Shown here: piece after piece, positions 1 through 9,767 of the stretch
How the letters are laid out: every line of letters begins with the position of its first letter
How positions within the stretch are numbered: position 1 is the first letter of the stretch
NCBI GenBank assembly: GCA_903842455.1
Contig: CAIMLX010000161.1
Span: 29,742 to 93,741 of the forward strand
Length of the DNA: 64,000 bases
Origin: an uncultured Hyphomicrobiales bacterium
GTDB taxonomy: Bacteria > Pseudomonadota > Alphaproteobacteria > Rhizobiales > Devosiaceae
Direction of reading: 5' to 3'
Notes under the pieces: model-generated
The model's input: only the letters and a program-made list of their open reading frames with translations
Told to the model about the DNA's origin: nothing
Databases searched by the model: none
Position numbers and translations under genes: made by a program

Positions 1-1
1 G

Positions 2-628
<627 letters not shown>

Positions 629-652
629 ACCCTTGTCGACCAGGACACTTTC

Positions 653-2326
653 ATGACCGATCTGGACGTAAAATTCGACCGCTACTACACCTATGACGAG
701 ATGACCGAGCGGTTGCGCAGCCTCGTCGCCGCCTATCCGCATCTGGCCACCATGACCTCGCTGGCCAAGAGCTTTCAGGGCCGCGATGTCTGGCTGATCG
801 AGATCACCAATCCCGCTACCGGCCCGGCTGCCGAAAAGCCCGGCTACTATATCGACGGTCAGATCCACGCCGAGGAACACGCCACCTCCGCCGCCGCGCT
901 CTATGCCGTCTGGCACCTGCTGACCAGCTATGGCACCGACGAGGAGGCCACCCGCCTTCTCGATAGCCAGGTGTTCTATATCCTGCCGCGCATCAACCCC
1001 GACGGGGCGGAACTGTCGCTGGTCCCGCCCTATTACAACTGGTGCGGCAATGGCCGTTTCATGCCCGGCGCCGACCGCCTCGAGGGCCTCATCCCCGAAG
1101 ATATCGATGGCGACGGCTATATCGTCTGGATGCGCGTTCCCGACAGCAAGGGCGAGTGGAAAAAGAGCGCCGGCAATCCTGACATCATGGTGCAGCGCAC
1201 GCCGGGCGAAGAAGGCGGGCAATATTACCGCCTCTATCCGGAGGGCACCGTGCGCAATTTCGATGGCGTCAACGTGCCGGTCGAAAAGCCATTCGACGGC
1301 AATATGAACCGCAACTTCCCCACCCATTGGTCACCGCAGGAATATGGCGCGGGCAATCACCCGCTCTCCGAGCCGGAAGCCTTCGGCATGGCCAAGTTCA
1401 TCCTGGACCATCCCAATATCTGCGGCATGTGCGCCTATCATACCCATGGCGGCATCATCCTACGCCCCTCCATGACCAAGCCCGACAGCGCCATGAGCGC
1501 GCGCGACATCAATCTCTACAAGGAGATCGGCAAGGTCGGCACGGCGATGACAGGCTATCCCACCGTCTCGATCTACGAGGAATTCACCCCCGATAAGTCG
1601 GTCGTGCGCCGCGGGGGGCTGATGGACTGGACCTATGAGGAAATGGGCATCATCTCCTTTGGCACCGAGCTCTGGGATCTTGAACGCACCGCCGGCGTGC
1701 CCAAGGAAGGCTATTACAACCTCTATCCGCGCAATGAAGAGGTGCAGCAGAAGGTCTATGCCTATGTGAAGGCCAATATGGCCGAAAAAGGCTGGCGCGA
1801 CTGGAAGAGCTTTGACCATCCCCAGTTGGGCCCGATCGAGATCGGCGGCATGGTCAATATCTGGAGCTACCGCAATCCGCCGGGCAACCTGCTCGCTGAC
1901 ATGGTTCGCCAGAATGTGCTGTTCAACCTGCGCCACGCCGCGGCCGCGCCGCAGATCAAGGTCGACGACGTCAGCATCACCAGCGTCGGCAACGATCTCT
2001 ACAAGGTCCGCGCCGTGGTCTCCAACCATGGCTACCTGCCGTCCAACCTGTCCGATGTCGCCATCGCCAACAAGGTGGCCAAACCGGTCACGGTCAGCAT
2101 TGCAGTGGAGGGTGGCGAACTCGTGATGAACCCGCAGACGGCCGACCTCGGCAATCTTGCCGGCCGCAACGAGCGGCTTTACCCCTGGTCACCCTGGGGC
2201 CAGCAATGGACCGCCAATGGCCGTCCGGTCGAATGGCTGGTGCGGGCACCGGTCGGCAGCACGGTGACCGTGACCAGCCACTCGGAAAAGGGTGGCACGC
2301 ATCGCCTGAACGCGACGCTAAACTGA
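653..2326 (+). CDS. M14-family zinc carboxypeptidase
   Basis: This 557-residue protein is a metallo-carboxypeptidase-type hydrolase of family M14. The zinc motif is HAEE (His72, Glu75), with the third zinc ligand in the CAYHTHGG stretch (His263/His265). Substrate-binding Asn-Arg is in NMNRNFP (219-220) and the catalytic Glu is in FGTELWD (Glu339). The last roughly 120 residues look like a beta-rich accessory domain. I see no signal peptide, so it is probably cytoplasmic. It follows the peptide-transporter ATPase closely and is followed by a strong terminator, so the two may be co-transcribed. The exact substrate is unknown; M14 members trim peptides and also amidated or cell-wall-derived compounds. 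Confidence 0.88.
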   Translation: MTDLDVKFDRYYTYDEMTERLRSLVAAYPHLATMTSLAKSFQGRDVWLIEITNPATGPAAEKPGYYIDGQIHAEEHATSAAALYAVWHLLTSYGTDEEATRLLDSQVFYILPRINPDGAELSLVPPYYNWCGNGRFMPGADRLEGLIPEDIDGDGYIVWMRVPDSKGEWKKSAGNPDIMVQRTPGEEGGQYYRLYPEGTVRNFDGVNVPVEKPFDGNMNRNFPTHWSPQEYGAGNHPLSEPEAFGMAKFILDHPNICGMCAYHTHGGIILRPSMTKPDSAMSARDINLYKEIGKVGTAMTGYPTVSIYEEFTPDKSVVRRGGLMDWTYEEMGIISFGTELWDLERTAGVPKEGYYNLYPRNEEVQQKVYAYVKANMAEKGWRDWKSFDHPQLGPIEIGGMVNIWSYRNPPGNLLADMVRQNVLFNLRHAAAAPQIKVDDVSITSVGNDLYKVRAVVSNHGYLPSNLSDVAIANKVAKPVTVSIAVEGGELVMNPQTADLGNLAGRNERLYPWSPWGQQWTANGRPVEWLVRAPVGSTVTVTSHSEKGGTHRLNATLN

Positions 2327-2367
2327 CGTCAGACCCGCGACACACTCTCGAAATTCCTGTCCCAACT

Positions 2368-3126
2368 CTACCCCGGGCCGCAAGGCCCGGGGTTTTTTTG
2401 GCCTTGCGCCGTGAGGTCCTGCACCATGTCCCAGGCGCGGATGCGCTGGTCATTGATCCCGCTGGCATCCTGCAGCGCCAGGTGCACAAAGGCCGGCGCC
2501 AGCTCCATCGGATCCTTCCAGATCTTGCGGGTCTCTTGGCTATAGGTGCCCTCGCTCATCGCCGTATGCATCGGATGGCCAGGCGTGATTGTGTTCACCG
2601 ATACGTTGAACGGCGTGAACTCCTGAGCCAGCGCCCGCGACAGGCCTTCGAGCCCGAATTTGGACGCGCAATAGGTGGACTCGTCGAGCCCACCCACCAC
2701 GCCGGCATTGCTCGATACATTGATGATGGCGCCGGACCGCCGCTGCTTCATGCCGGGCGCCACCGCCCGCACGCACAGAAACGGCCCGCGCAGGTTCACC
2801 GCCAGCAGAAGGTCCCAGTCGTCGACGCTGACATCCTCGACGGGCTTGAAGAAGATGATGCCGGCATTATTGACCAGCACATCGATGCGGCCGGCCTCGG
2901 CCTCAATGGCCGCCAGCGTTTTCGCCACATCATCGGCATCGGTCACATCCATCGCCCTTGGCCGGATGTCCCCCGGTTCGCCGACTAGCGTCCCGACCTC
3001 ATCGCTGAGCCGGTCCAGCGCATAAACCAGCGCGTCCTCCTGGGCATAGAGCCGCGCGACCGCCCGGCCAAGCCCGCGTGCCGCGCCCGTGACCACCGTC
3101 ACCTTGCCTGCCAGCAGTCCGCTCAC
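2368..3126 (-). CDS. SDR-family NAD(P)-dependent oxidoreductase (distal gene of hyu operon)
   Basis: This is a classical short-chain dehydrogenase of about 252 residues. It shows TGAARGLG (cofactor glycine motif), the NNAG structural motif, and Ser plus YCASK (catalytic Tyr/Lys). The chosen start is the GTG at 3126, which overlaps the stop of the preceding SDR by 4 bp (GTGA). This implies translational coupling and puts the glycine motif near residue 12, as is normal for the family. The C-terminus is unusual: its last residues, ending in NPGPCGPG, are encoded by the terminator hairpin of the convergent gene. This may be an extension acquired by loss of an earlier stop. Substrate unknown; the operon context suggests an alcohol, hydroxy acid or aldehyde intermediate. 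Confidence 0.85.
   Translation of the reverse strand: MSGLLAGKVTVVTGAARGLGRAVARLYAQEDALVYALDRLSDEVGTLVGEPGDIRPRAMDVTDADDVAKTLAAIEAEAGRIDVLVNNAGIIFFKPVEDVSVDDWDLLLAVNLRGPFLCVRAVAPGMKQRRSGAIINVSSNAGVVGGLDESTYCASKFGLEGLSRALAQEFTPFNVSVNTITPGHPMHTAMSEGTYSQETRKIWKDPMELAPAFVHLALQDASGINDQRIRAWDMVQDLTAQGQKNPGPCGPG
2371..2399 (+). terminator. Rho-independent terminator of the carboxypeptidase transcript
   Basis: A perfect 9-bp GC stem (CCCCGGGCC / GGCCCGGGG) with a GCAA tetraloop is followed by seven T on the plus strand. It ends the upstream plus-strand transcript. The same bases encode the last residues of the convergent SDR gene on the minus strand. Confidence 0.92.
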
Positions 3127-3887
3127 GTCGCGATCCTCCCCCCGTCGATCACCAGTCCGATGCCGGTGACGAAGGATGACTGTTTGGACGCCAGGAACAG
3201 CACCGCCTCGCCGATCTCGTCTCCCGTCCCCATGCGGCCCAGCGGCGTAATGGACCGCCATTTCTGCTCCAGCGCCGCCGGATCGTCGGCCAGCGCCATG
3301 TTGCGCTGGTTCATGCCAGTATCGATCACCCCAGGATTGATGGCGTTGCAGCGGATATTGCGGCTCGCATATTCGATGGCGATCACCCGCGTCATGCTCA
3401 TGATCCCGCCCTTGGAGGCGGCATAGCTGAGATTGCCGCCGACATTGGCAAAGGCACTGACCGAGGAATTGTTGACAATGGCCCCCCCGCCATTGCGCAG
3501 CAGCGCCGGGATGGCGTGCTTACAGCCAAAGAACGTGCCCTTGAGATTGATGTCGATGACGCGCTCGAAAAGGTCTTCGGTTATCGCATCAGAGGCCGTT
3601 ACCGGCTGCTCGATGCCGGCATTGTTGAAAATCGTATCGAGCTTGCCGTAATCGGCCTCTGCCTTTGCCACGAGCGCGGCCACATCTGCCTCGTGCGAGA
3701 CATCGGTGCGCAGAAAGCCGATCTCGCCGCCCAGGGCCGCCGCCTCCGCCACCAGCGCGGCGCCACCGTCCATGTCGACATCGCCGACCACCACCTTGGC
3801 GCCCTCGCGGGCGAACAGCAGCGCCGTGGCGCGCCCCATGCCGCCGGCCCCGCCGGTGACGATGGCGACCATGTCTTGCATTCTCAT
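3123..3887 (-). CDS. SDR-family oxidoreductase
   Basis: This 254-residue short-chain dehydrogenase/reductase has TGGAGGMG at the N-terminus and a D in GDVDMDG at the end of beta-2, which favours NAD over NADP. It also has the FNNAG motif, a catalytic Ser (NNSSVSAF) and SYAASK. The start ATG overlaps the hyuB stop by 4 bp (ATGA) and its own stop overlaps the next SDR. It is therefore the third cistron of a tightly coupled hyuA-hyuB-SDR-SDR operon. The reaction is presumably NAD-dependent oxidation of a product formed after ring opening; this is inference from position only. Confidence 0.88.
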   Translation of the reverse strand: MRMQDMVAIVTGGAGGMGRATALLFAREGAKVVVGDVDMDGGAALVAEAAALGGEIGFLRTDVSHEADVAALVAKAEADYGKLDTIFNNAGIEQPVTASDAITEDLFERVIDINLKGTFFGCKHAIPALLRNGGGAIVNNSSVSAFANVGGNLSYAASKGGIMSMTRVIAIEYASRNIRCNAINPGVIDTGMNQRNMALADDPAALEQKWRSITPLGRMGTGDEIGEAVLFLASKQSSFVTGIGLVIDGGRIAT

Positions 3888-5614
3888 GACTGGTTTCCTT
3901 CGTTGCGATTGAGGGCCGCCGCGACCAGAGCGACACCATAATCGCGTTCGGCAGCAGCGCGGGTAACCTTCTCCTCGCGCAAGTCCTGGGCCAGGGCGTC
4001 GAGGGAGCGCTCTGCCGGGTCACCGAAGCCGCCACCGCCCAAGGTCTCGACGCGGATGATCTCGCCCGCCATTAAGGTCAGCCCGGAGGCCTTGGAGTGC
4101 AAGGCCGCCTCCCGGCCTGTGCCGGGATTGCGCAGGATGCGTGTCACGTTGGAGGATCTGCCACCCTGCACGCCGGGCGCCGGGATGATGTGGGCGTCGG
4201 AGCGCGCCGAGAAGGTCGTGTTGTCGTCGCGCACGCGAATCTGGCGCGCCATGCCCATGCCGCCGCGATGTCGCCCTGCCCCGCCGCTATCGGGCACGAG
4301 ACAATACTCCTCCAGCAGCAACGGATATTCGACCTCGAACGCCTCGGCCGGCAGGTTGGTCGAATTCACCGTATGGACGTGAACCGCATCCATGCCGTCG
4401 CGATCCGAGAAGGCTCCGGCGCCACCACCCATGCTCTCGGGATAGACGTAAGTAGCGTTACGGCCCGAATGCCAGCCCGAGACGGATACCGCCGAGGTGG
4501 AGTCGTTGCACGAAGCCATGACCCGCTCGGCCGGCATGGCCTGGTAAAGCGCGCCGAACACCGCGCCGCACAGTCGATTGGAGGTGACTGCCCGTCCCGC
4601 CACGGCGGCAGGGGCGTTTGGATTGACGATGGTGCCGGCAGGCGCGGTGATAACGATGGGGTCAATGATGCCCTGGTTGGGCATCAGGCCCGGGTCAAGC
4701 ACAGCCTTGACGCAATAGTAGATCGAGGCCTTGAGCGCGCTGTCGGGCAGGTTGATGGCGCCACGCGCCTGCGGACCGGAGCCCTCGAAGTCGAACGACA
4801 GCGTATCGCCGGCAATGGTTGCAGTGCACACGATCGGGACCGGCTCGCCGGGAAAGCCGTCATCGTCCATCGAGCGCTCGAAGCGATACACTCCGTCAGG
4901 GAGCGCTGCGACACGGTTGCGCAGGCGGCGGCGGGTATAGGTCAGGATGTCTTCGACCGCCTGCTCCACTGCAGCCCAGCCCATCCGCTCGATGAGCTTT
5001 ACCAGCATGGTGCCGCCGCGCACATTGGTGCCGATCTGGGTACGCAGGTCGAGCAGCCGTTCTTCGGGGTCGCGGGTGTTGTGGGCGATCAGTTCAAGTA
5101 GGTCCTCGTCGATCTCCCCGGCGCGGGCGATCCGGATGATGGGCAGGCGAATGCCCTCTTCGAAAATCGAGCGCGACGTGCCCGAAGTCGAGCCCGGAGT
5201 CTTGCCGCCGACATCGGCATGGTGGGCAATGTTGCCGCAGAAGAACCGCACCTCGGCGTCGTGGTGCACCGGTGTGATGATGGATATATCGGGCAGGTGG
5301 CTGCCGCCCGCCAGATAGGGATCGTTGGCGATGTAGGCGTCGCCCGGCTGCATGGAATCCAGCGGATAGCGCTTGAGCATGGCTTCGACGGCGCCGATCA
5401 TGGCCCCGAGATGAATCGGGATGTGATCGGCCTGGGTGATGAGCCGTCCCCTGGCATCGAACAGGGCCGTCGAACAGTCGCGGCGCTCCTTGATATTGGA
5501 GGAAAACGACGAGCGGATCAGGATCGAGCCCATGTCCTCGGCAATGGCCAGTAGCCGGTTGGAGAATACCTCCATCTGGATGGCATCGGCGATGGTGTCG
5601 GCGGTCATGCTCAT
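3884..5614 (-). CDS. hyuB: Hydantoinase B / oxoprolinase beta-type subunit
   Basis: This 576-residue protein is of the hydantoinase B/oxoprolinase family. It is the partner of HyuA in ATP-dependent opening of five-membered cyclic amides such as hydantoins or 5-oxoproline; acetone-carboxylase-like members also exist. Family landmarks are the N-terminal EVFSNRLLAIAEDMG, a metal-site-like region with HLPDIS and HHADVGG, and the Gly-rich C-terminal GGGGFGDP. I chose the ATG at 5614 because it overlaps the hyuA stop by 4 bp (ATGA). A longer frame upstream reads into hyuA and lacks support. Which cyclic amide it opens cannot be read from the sequence. Confidence 0.9.
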   Translation of the reverse strand: MSMTADTIADAIQMEVFSNRLLAIAEDMGSILIRSSFSSNIKERRDCSTALFDARGRLITQADHIPIHLGAMIGAVEAMLKRYPLDSMQPGDAYIANDPYLAGGSHLPDISIITPVHHDAEVRFFCGNIAHHADVGGKTPGSTSGTSRSIFEEGIRLPIIRIARAGEIDEDLLELIAHNTRDPEERLLDLRTQIGTNVRGGTMLVKLIERMGWAAVEQAVEDILTYTRRRLRNRVAALPDGVYRFERSMDDDGFPGEPVPIVCTATIAGDTLSFDFEGSGPQARGAINLPDSALKASIYYCVKAVLDPGLMPNQGIIDPIVITAPAGTIVNPNAPAAVAGRAVTSNRLCGAVFGALYQAMPAERVMASCNDSTSAVSVSGWHSGRNATYVYPESMGGGAGAFSDRDGMDAVHVHTVNSTNLPAEAFEVEYPLLLEEYCLVPDSGGAGRHRGGMGMARQIRVRDDNTTFSARSDAHIIPAPGVQGGRSSNVTRILRNPGTGREAALHSKASGLTLMAGEIIRVETLGGGGFGDPAERSLDALAQDLREEKVTRAAAERDYGVALVAAALNRNEGNQS

Positions 5615-7656
5615 TGGTTGGTGCTCACGATCAGATTGCCCCAACGATCCACCAGCACGGTCTGGCCCGGAAGGATCAGCGAGGTGGCGCTCATTTCATT
5701 GATGATGGCGGGACCGGAAAATTCAGTCTCGGCCGGCAGCGCGCCGCGATGAAAGATCGGCGTAGCGAGCCAGCCGTGGGTAGCGCCGAAATATACAGGG
5801 CGGGACCCGGCTTGGGCGCCTTGGAGGCTTTTGCCTCCCTTAACTTCCGCCTGTGGAGCCTTGGGCACTTTACCGATCGCCTGTAACCGCACCGAGACGA
5901 ACTGGATGGCGCGATGACGGATGTCGTAGCCATATTCCCTTGTGTGGGCGGCGTGGAAGCGCTCTTCGAGCTCGGCCAGACCGCCTGGCCCGATACCGTC
6001 GCAATCGACCTTCACCTCGAAATTCTGCCCCCGGTAGCGCGCATCGAGCACGCGTTTGTAGCGGCGGCTCTCGATTGGCACGTCTTCCTTGTCGAGCCAG
6101 GCCTCGCCATCCAGAGCCATGGCCTCGAACAGCGTCAGAACCTGATGCAAGGTCTCGGCGGTGGAGTCGGCAAAATAGCTGCGCACATAATCCGAGCTCA
6201 GATCCGTCAACAGCATGCCGCGCGCGCAAAGCGTGCCGGGTTCGCGCGGGATCAGAATGCGGGGGAGGCCGCATTCGACGGCGACTTCGGCGGCGTGCAG
6301 CGGCCCCGCGCCCCCGAAGGCACAGAGCGCAAACTCGCCCATGTCGTAGCCTTTTTCCACCGATACGGAGCGGATGGCCCGGCTCATATTGGCATTGGCA
6401 ATCTGGATGATGCCATGCGCGGCTTGTTCGAGGGTCAGGCCCAGCGGATTGGCGATGGCGTTGCGGATGACGCTGCGGGCTGCCTCCAGGTCGATCTGCA
6501 TGCGGCCGCCGAGCAGCGTGCCGGCGTCGAGCCGCCCCAGGCATAGATTGGCATCGGTGATCGTTGGCTCGGTGCCCCCACGGCCATAGGCCACCGGCCC
6601 GGGCGCGGCGCCGGCCGAGCGTGGCCCGACCTTCATCGAGCCGGCATCGTCGATCGCGGCGATCGATCCGCCGCCGGCACCGATGACGTGAATGTCCAGC
6701 ATCGGCGTCTTGACCGGATACCCGGCAACCAGCCGGGCACTGGTGAACAATGGGGTGGCATCGGCGATCAGTGAAACATCGGTCGACGTACCGCCAACGT
6801 CGAAGGTAATCAGATTGGGCAGGTCGGCGGTGCGCCCGATTTCCGCCGCGCCGACAACGCCCGCTGCCGGACCCGAAACACAGGTGCGCACCGGATTGGC
6901 ATAGACCGTGTCGGCCGACATCAGCCCACCGTTGGAATGGATGGTGTAGGGCTCGACCGGGATGCCGACATCGCGGACGCGGTTGCGGAATTTTTCGAGA
7001 TAAGCGCCCATTTTGGGCCCGACAAACGCATTGACCGCCACGGTCGACATGCGCTCGAATTCGCGAAACTCCGGCAGTATTTCGGACGACAGGGTGATGT
7101 AGGCGTCGGGCAGGATGGCCTCGACGACGGCGCGGGCACGCGCCTCATGCTCGGGCCGGCGATAGCTGTGCAGGAAGCAGATGGCGACGCTTTCGACGCC
7201 CAGCGCGGCCAGCTTACGCACGGCCGCTTCAAGCGATGCCTCGTCCAGTTCGGTCAGGATCTCGCCGGCTGGTCCGACGCGCTCGATCACCTCGACGCGT
7301 CGGTCGCGCGGGATCAGTACGGGTGGTTTTTCCACGCGATAGTCATAGATCGATGGCCGTGCCTGGCGCCCGAGTTCGAGCACGTCGCGGAAGCCCTTGG
7401 TGGTGACAAGACCCGTCCGCGCGCCGCGCCGCTCGATGACGATATTGGTGGCGACGGTCGTACCATGGCCCAGGTAGCTCACATCGGCCGGGTCAAGTCC
7501 AAGCGCATCCAGCATGCCCCGCAGGCCGTTCTCGATGGCCTCGGACGGGTCATGTGGTGTCGAGGGGGTCTTGTAAAAGTCTATTTGTCCGCTTGTTTCA
7601 TCAAGCAGAGTGAAATCGGTGAATGTGCCACCGACGTCGACACCAATGCGGTACAT
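5611..7656 (-). CDS. hyuA: Hydantoinase A / oxoprolinase alpha-type subunit
   Basis: This 681-residue protein of the hydantoinase/oxoprolinase family has an ASKHA-like ATP-binding fold. The N-terminal phosphate loop is GVDVGGTFTDF (about residues 5-15) and the second one FDVGGTSTDV (285-294). CAFGGAGPLHA follows further on. The start is the ATG directly before YRIGVDVGGTF, as in family members; the upstream extension of this frame has no homologous look. It is the first gene of the operon. A TTGT-ATG-ACAA palindrome 60-70 bp upstream is a likely binding site for the adjacent GntR regulator. With HyuB it should couple ATP hydrolysis to ring opening of a hydantoin-, oxoproline- or lactam-like substrate. 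Confidence 0.92.
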   Translation of the reverse strand: MYRIGVDVGGTFTDFTLLDETSGQIDFYKTPSTPHDPSEAIENGLRGMLDALGLDPADVSYLGHGTTVATNIVIERRGARTGLVTTKGFRDVLELGRQARPSIYDYRVEKPPVLIPRDRRVEVIERVGPAGEILTELDEASLEAAVRKLAALGVESVAICFLHSYRRPEHEARARAVVEAILPDAYITLSSEILPEFREFERMSTVAVNAFVGPKMGAYLEKFRNRVRDVGIPVEPYTIHSNGGLMSADTVYANPVRTCVSGPAAGVVGAAEIGRTADLPNLITFDVGGTSTDVSLIADATPLFTSARLVAGYPVKTPMLDIHVIGAGGGSIAAIDDAGSMKVGPRSAGAAPGPVAYGRGGTEPTITDANLCLGRLDAGTLLGGRMQIDLEAARSVIRNAIANPLGLTLEQAAHGIIQIANANMSRAIRSVSVEKGYDMGEFALCAFGGAGPLHAAEVAVECGLPRILIPREPGTLCARGMLLTDLSSDYVRSYFADSTAETLHQVLTLFEAMALDGEAWLDKEDVPIESRRYKRVLDARYRGQNFEVKVDCDGIGPGGLAELEERFHAAHTREYGYDIRHRAIQFVSVRLQAIGKVPKAPQAEVKGGKSLQGAQAGSRPVYFGATHGWLATPIFHRGALPAETEFSGPAIINEMSATSLILPGQTVLVDRWGNLIVSTNQ

Positions 7657-7713
7657 GAGCAGCCCACGCCATTGCGAGAAAAGACAGGGTCGGCACTCAG
7701 CCGACGTCAAACC

Positions 7714-7724
7714 TTGTCATACAA
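7714..7724. promoter_or_regulatory. Candidate GntR/FCD operator upstream of hyuA
   Basis: TTGTCATACAA is a perfect TTGT-N3-ACAA inverted repeat between the GntR gene and hyuA. It continues into a second TTGTAT half-site (minus strand) in the adjacent ATATACAATG. FadR/VanR-type GntR proteins often bind TTGT...ACAA palindromes. Binding here is inferred. Confidence 0.45.
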
Positions 7725-7787
7725 TATACAATGAGACAACTGACGACGCAGATCATTTTGTCGGTCTTGCGTCCACTTGCCTGGCGA

Positions 7788-8495
7788 TCAGCGCGAGATA
7801 GAGACGGCGCCCTTCTTCTTGCGGGCAATCAGCAGCATGTGGTTCTCGAGCTCGGTCTGTATGTCGGTAAACGGCGTTTCGGCTTGTGCGACCTGTTTTT
7901 CGATCCAGCCGAGAAATTGCTCGTGCTGCTTGGGAATGGCTTCTAGATCTTCGTCTCGGAAGCGTTCGAAATTGAAAACGATCAGCACATGACGCGCGAT
8001 GGTGTCCCATAGCGTGCCGACGATCGGATTGTCGGCAGCCTGGCGGATACGGCGATGAAACTCTAGATCGGCGATCAGCGAATTGCGAAGGCTGCCAGCC
8101 TTGGCGGAGGCGCGCATCTCATCGATCGATTTCGACAGAATGGCCGGACTGCCCTTGCCTTGGCGCCAACTTTCGATGGCATCGCGCAGCATGAAGGATT
8201 CTAGGCTGAGCCGGACCTCCATGATCTGCTGCGTGACATCGGCCCCGAAAGCCGCGACGCGATAGCCGCGATGGCCGCCGCCGCTGATGATGCCCTGAGC
8301 ATGCAGCACCTTGAGCGCTTCGCGTATGGGGACCCGGCTGACCCCGAGTTTTTCGACGAGCGTCGTTTCAACAATCCGCTCGCCTGGAGAGATGATCCGG
8401 GTCGAGATAGCCTCGGCTATTGTATCGGCAACGCTCTCGGATAGTGAAATGCGCCTAGGCTGCGCCAACTCAAACCCAATATTTTCGCCTTTCAC
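7788..8495 (-). CDS. GntR-family transcriptional regulator, FCD domain
   Basis: This 235-residue regulator has an N-terminal winged helix-turn-helix (about residues 15-80; ERIVETTLVEKLGVSRVPIREAL is the characteristic region). The C-terminal all-helical FCD effector domain (about 95-225) has metal/ligand-type residues in DLEFHRRI and ELENHMLL. It lies just upstream of hyuA in the same direction, 131 bp apart, and next to the asparaginase/creatininase divergon. It is thus probably the local repressor of the catabolic genes, relieved by a pathway carboxylate. The effector is unknown. Confidence 0.9.
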   Translation of the reverse strand: MKGENIGFELAQPRRISLSESVADTIAEAISTRIISPGERIVETTLVEKLGVSRVPIREALKVLHAQGIISGGGHRGYRVAAFGADVTQQIMEVRLSLESFMLRDAIESWRQGKGSPAILSKSIDEMRASAKAGSLRNSLIADLEFHRRIRQAADNPIVGTLWDTIARHVLIVFNFERFRDEDLEAIPKQHEQFLGWIEKQVAQAETPFTDIQTELENHMLLIARKKKGAVSISR

Positions 8496-8605
8496 GCCTA
8501 TTCTCCAGAATCAGCTGCGATCGTTGTGAAGCTGCCGAGGGATTGATTTGTGCCGCCGAGGCTTACAGCATAATCCACCGAGAGGTCACGCGCGCTCCTA
8601 CAACA

Positions 8606-8624
8606 TTGTGCCGGTAACGCACAA
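8606..8624. promoter_or_regulatory. Inverted repeat TTGTGC-N7-GCACAA
   Basis: A perfect 6-bp inverted repeat lies between the stop of the asparaginase gene and the start of the GntR gene, in a 168-bp gap. It could be an autoregulatory operator of the GntR gene. It lacks a T-run, so a terminator is less likely. Confidence 0.3.
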
Positions 8625-8663
8625 GCTGCGCGGGGGTGAGCCGTCCGAGCTGCGTTGAGCCTG

Positions 8664-9614
8664 TCATGCTAGGCGTTCGACCACGGCGAAATCATCGGCG
8701 TAAATGCCCGTGCTGAGCGTGCCATCGGCCGCAATGGCGCCGCGATACATGCCCTCGGTATTGTGCGGCATGGCGATATTGCCCGCTGCGTCCACCGCAA
8801 CGAGGCCGGCGCCGCAGCCATCTTCGGTCAGTTCGGCAATCGCGGCATTGGCGACGCTGGCGAGATCATCGCCGCGATAGCGGATACGGGCCGCAATGTC
8901 GTGTGCCGTGCCACGGCGGATAAAGTATTCGCCCAGGCCCGTGCAGGACACGGCAACGACGCCGTTGCACGCATAGGTGCCCGCGCCGATCACCGGCGTA
9001 TCGCCGACCCGACCCACGCGCTTATAGGTATAGCCGCCGGTGGAGGTGGCGGACGCCAGATTGCCGAGATTGTCAAGAGCGACCGCCCCCACAGTGCCGT
9101 GCTTTTCAGCTTCGCTGCGGGCGCGGGTGAGCAGGCCGGCTTTTTCCTCTTTGGCGCGGAGCCAGTGTTGGCGGCGCAATTCGGTGGTGAAATAGTCTTG
9201 ATCGACCATGTCCAGGCCCTGCTCGCGGGCAAAGGCATCCGCGCCGGAGGCCGACAGCAGCACACAATCACTGTCTTCCATCACCCGGCGGGCTGCGATT
9301 ACTGGGTTGCGGATGGCGCGGGCCGAAGCAATGGCGCCGGCGCGCCGGTCGCGGCCGTCCATAATGGCTGCATCCAGTTCATGATCCCCGGCCGCATTGA
9401 GCACGGCGCCATGCCCGGCATTGAAGCTGGGGTGGTTTTCCAGCGCCGCCACCGCCGCCTCTACCGCATCGAGCGCTAGCCCGCCTTTGCCCAGCATCGC
9501 CCAGCCGACACGCAAGGCATCGCGCAGACCGTCACGGGCCTGCTGGTAGCTCTGCGCGCTGAAGCTGGCGCGCGGCATGGTCCCGGCGCCGCCATGGATT
9601 ACGAGGCAGGCCAT
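8664..9614 (-). CDS. Isoaspartyl peptidase / plant-type L-asparaginase (Ntn hydrolase)
   Basis: This 316-residue protein resembles IaaA/EcAIII-type enzymes, which hydrolyse beta-aspartyl dipeptides and L-asparagine. These proenzymes cleave themselves in front of a nucleophilic threonine. Here the site is HG-TVGAVALD, with Thr174 as the predicted nucleophile, splitting alpha and beta subunits. Other landmarks are the N-terminal VIHGGAGT, FNAGHGAVLN, GDTPVIGAGTYA and SCTGLGEYFIR. It is divergent from the creatininase gene; the 153-bp spacer contains a GTAT-A-ATAC palindrome. It fits a local theme of amide and unusual-peptide hydrolysis. Confidence 0.92.
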   Translation of the reverse strand: MACLVIHGGAGTMPRASFSAQSYQQARDGLRDALRVGWAMLGKGGLALDAVEAAVAALENHPSFNAGHGAVLNAAGDHELDAAIMDGRDRRAGAIASARAIRNPVIAARRVMEDSDCVLLSASGADAFAREQGLDMVDQDYFTTELRRQHWLRAKEEKAGLLTRARSEAEKHGTVGAVALDNLGNLASATSTGGYTYKRVGRVGDTPVIGAGTYACNGVVAVSCTGLGEYFIRRGTAHDIAARIRYRGDDLASVANAAIAELTEDGCGAGLVAVDAAGNIAMPHNTEGMYRGAIAADGTLSTGIYADDFAVVERLA

Positions 9615-9695
9615 GAATTTGCTCTCGCTGCTGATGACGTGGAAAAGGTCCGCGGGGCAAATTTTCCGCTTGCGTCAGCTACTCCGCTGCCCGAC

Positions 9696-9708
9696 CGTAT
9701 AATACAAA
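9696..9708. promoter_or_regulatory. Candidate operator in asparaginase/creatininase divergent promoter
   Basis: GTATAATAC (9697-9705) is a palindrome with 4-bp arms and one central base, extended to TTGTATTATAC on the minus strand. The TTGTAT half-site also occurs upstream of hyuA, suggesting one GntR regulon for both operons. This is inferred from sequence similarity only. Confidence 0.35.
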
Positions 9709-9767
9709 TTATCCAAGTCAGACTGCGCCAGTCAATCCCGCCTCAGGCCATCCAGAACCATCCGCAA

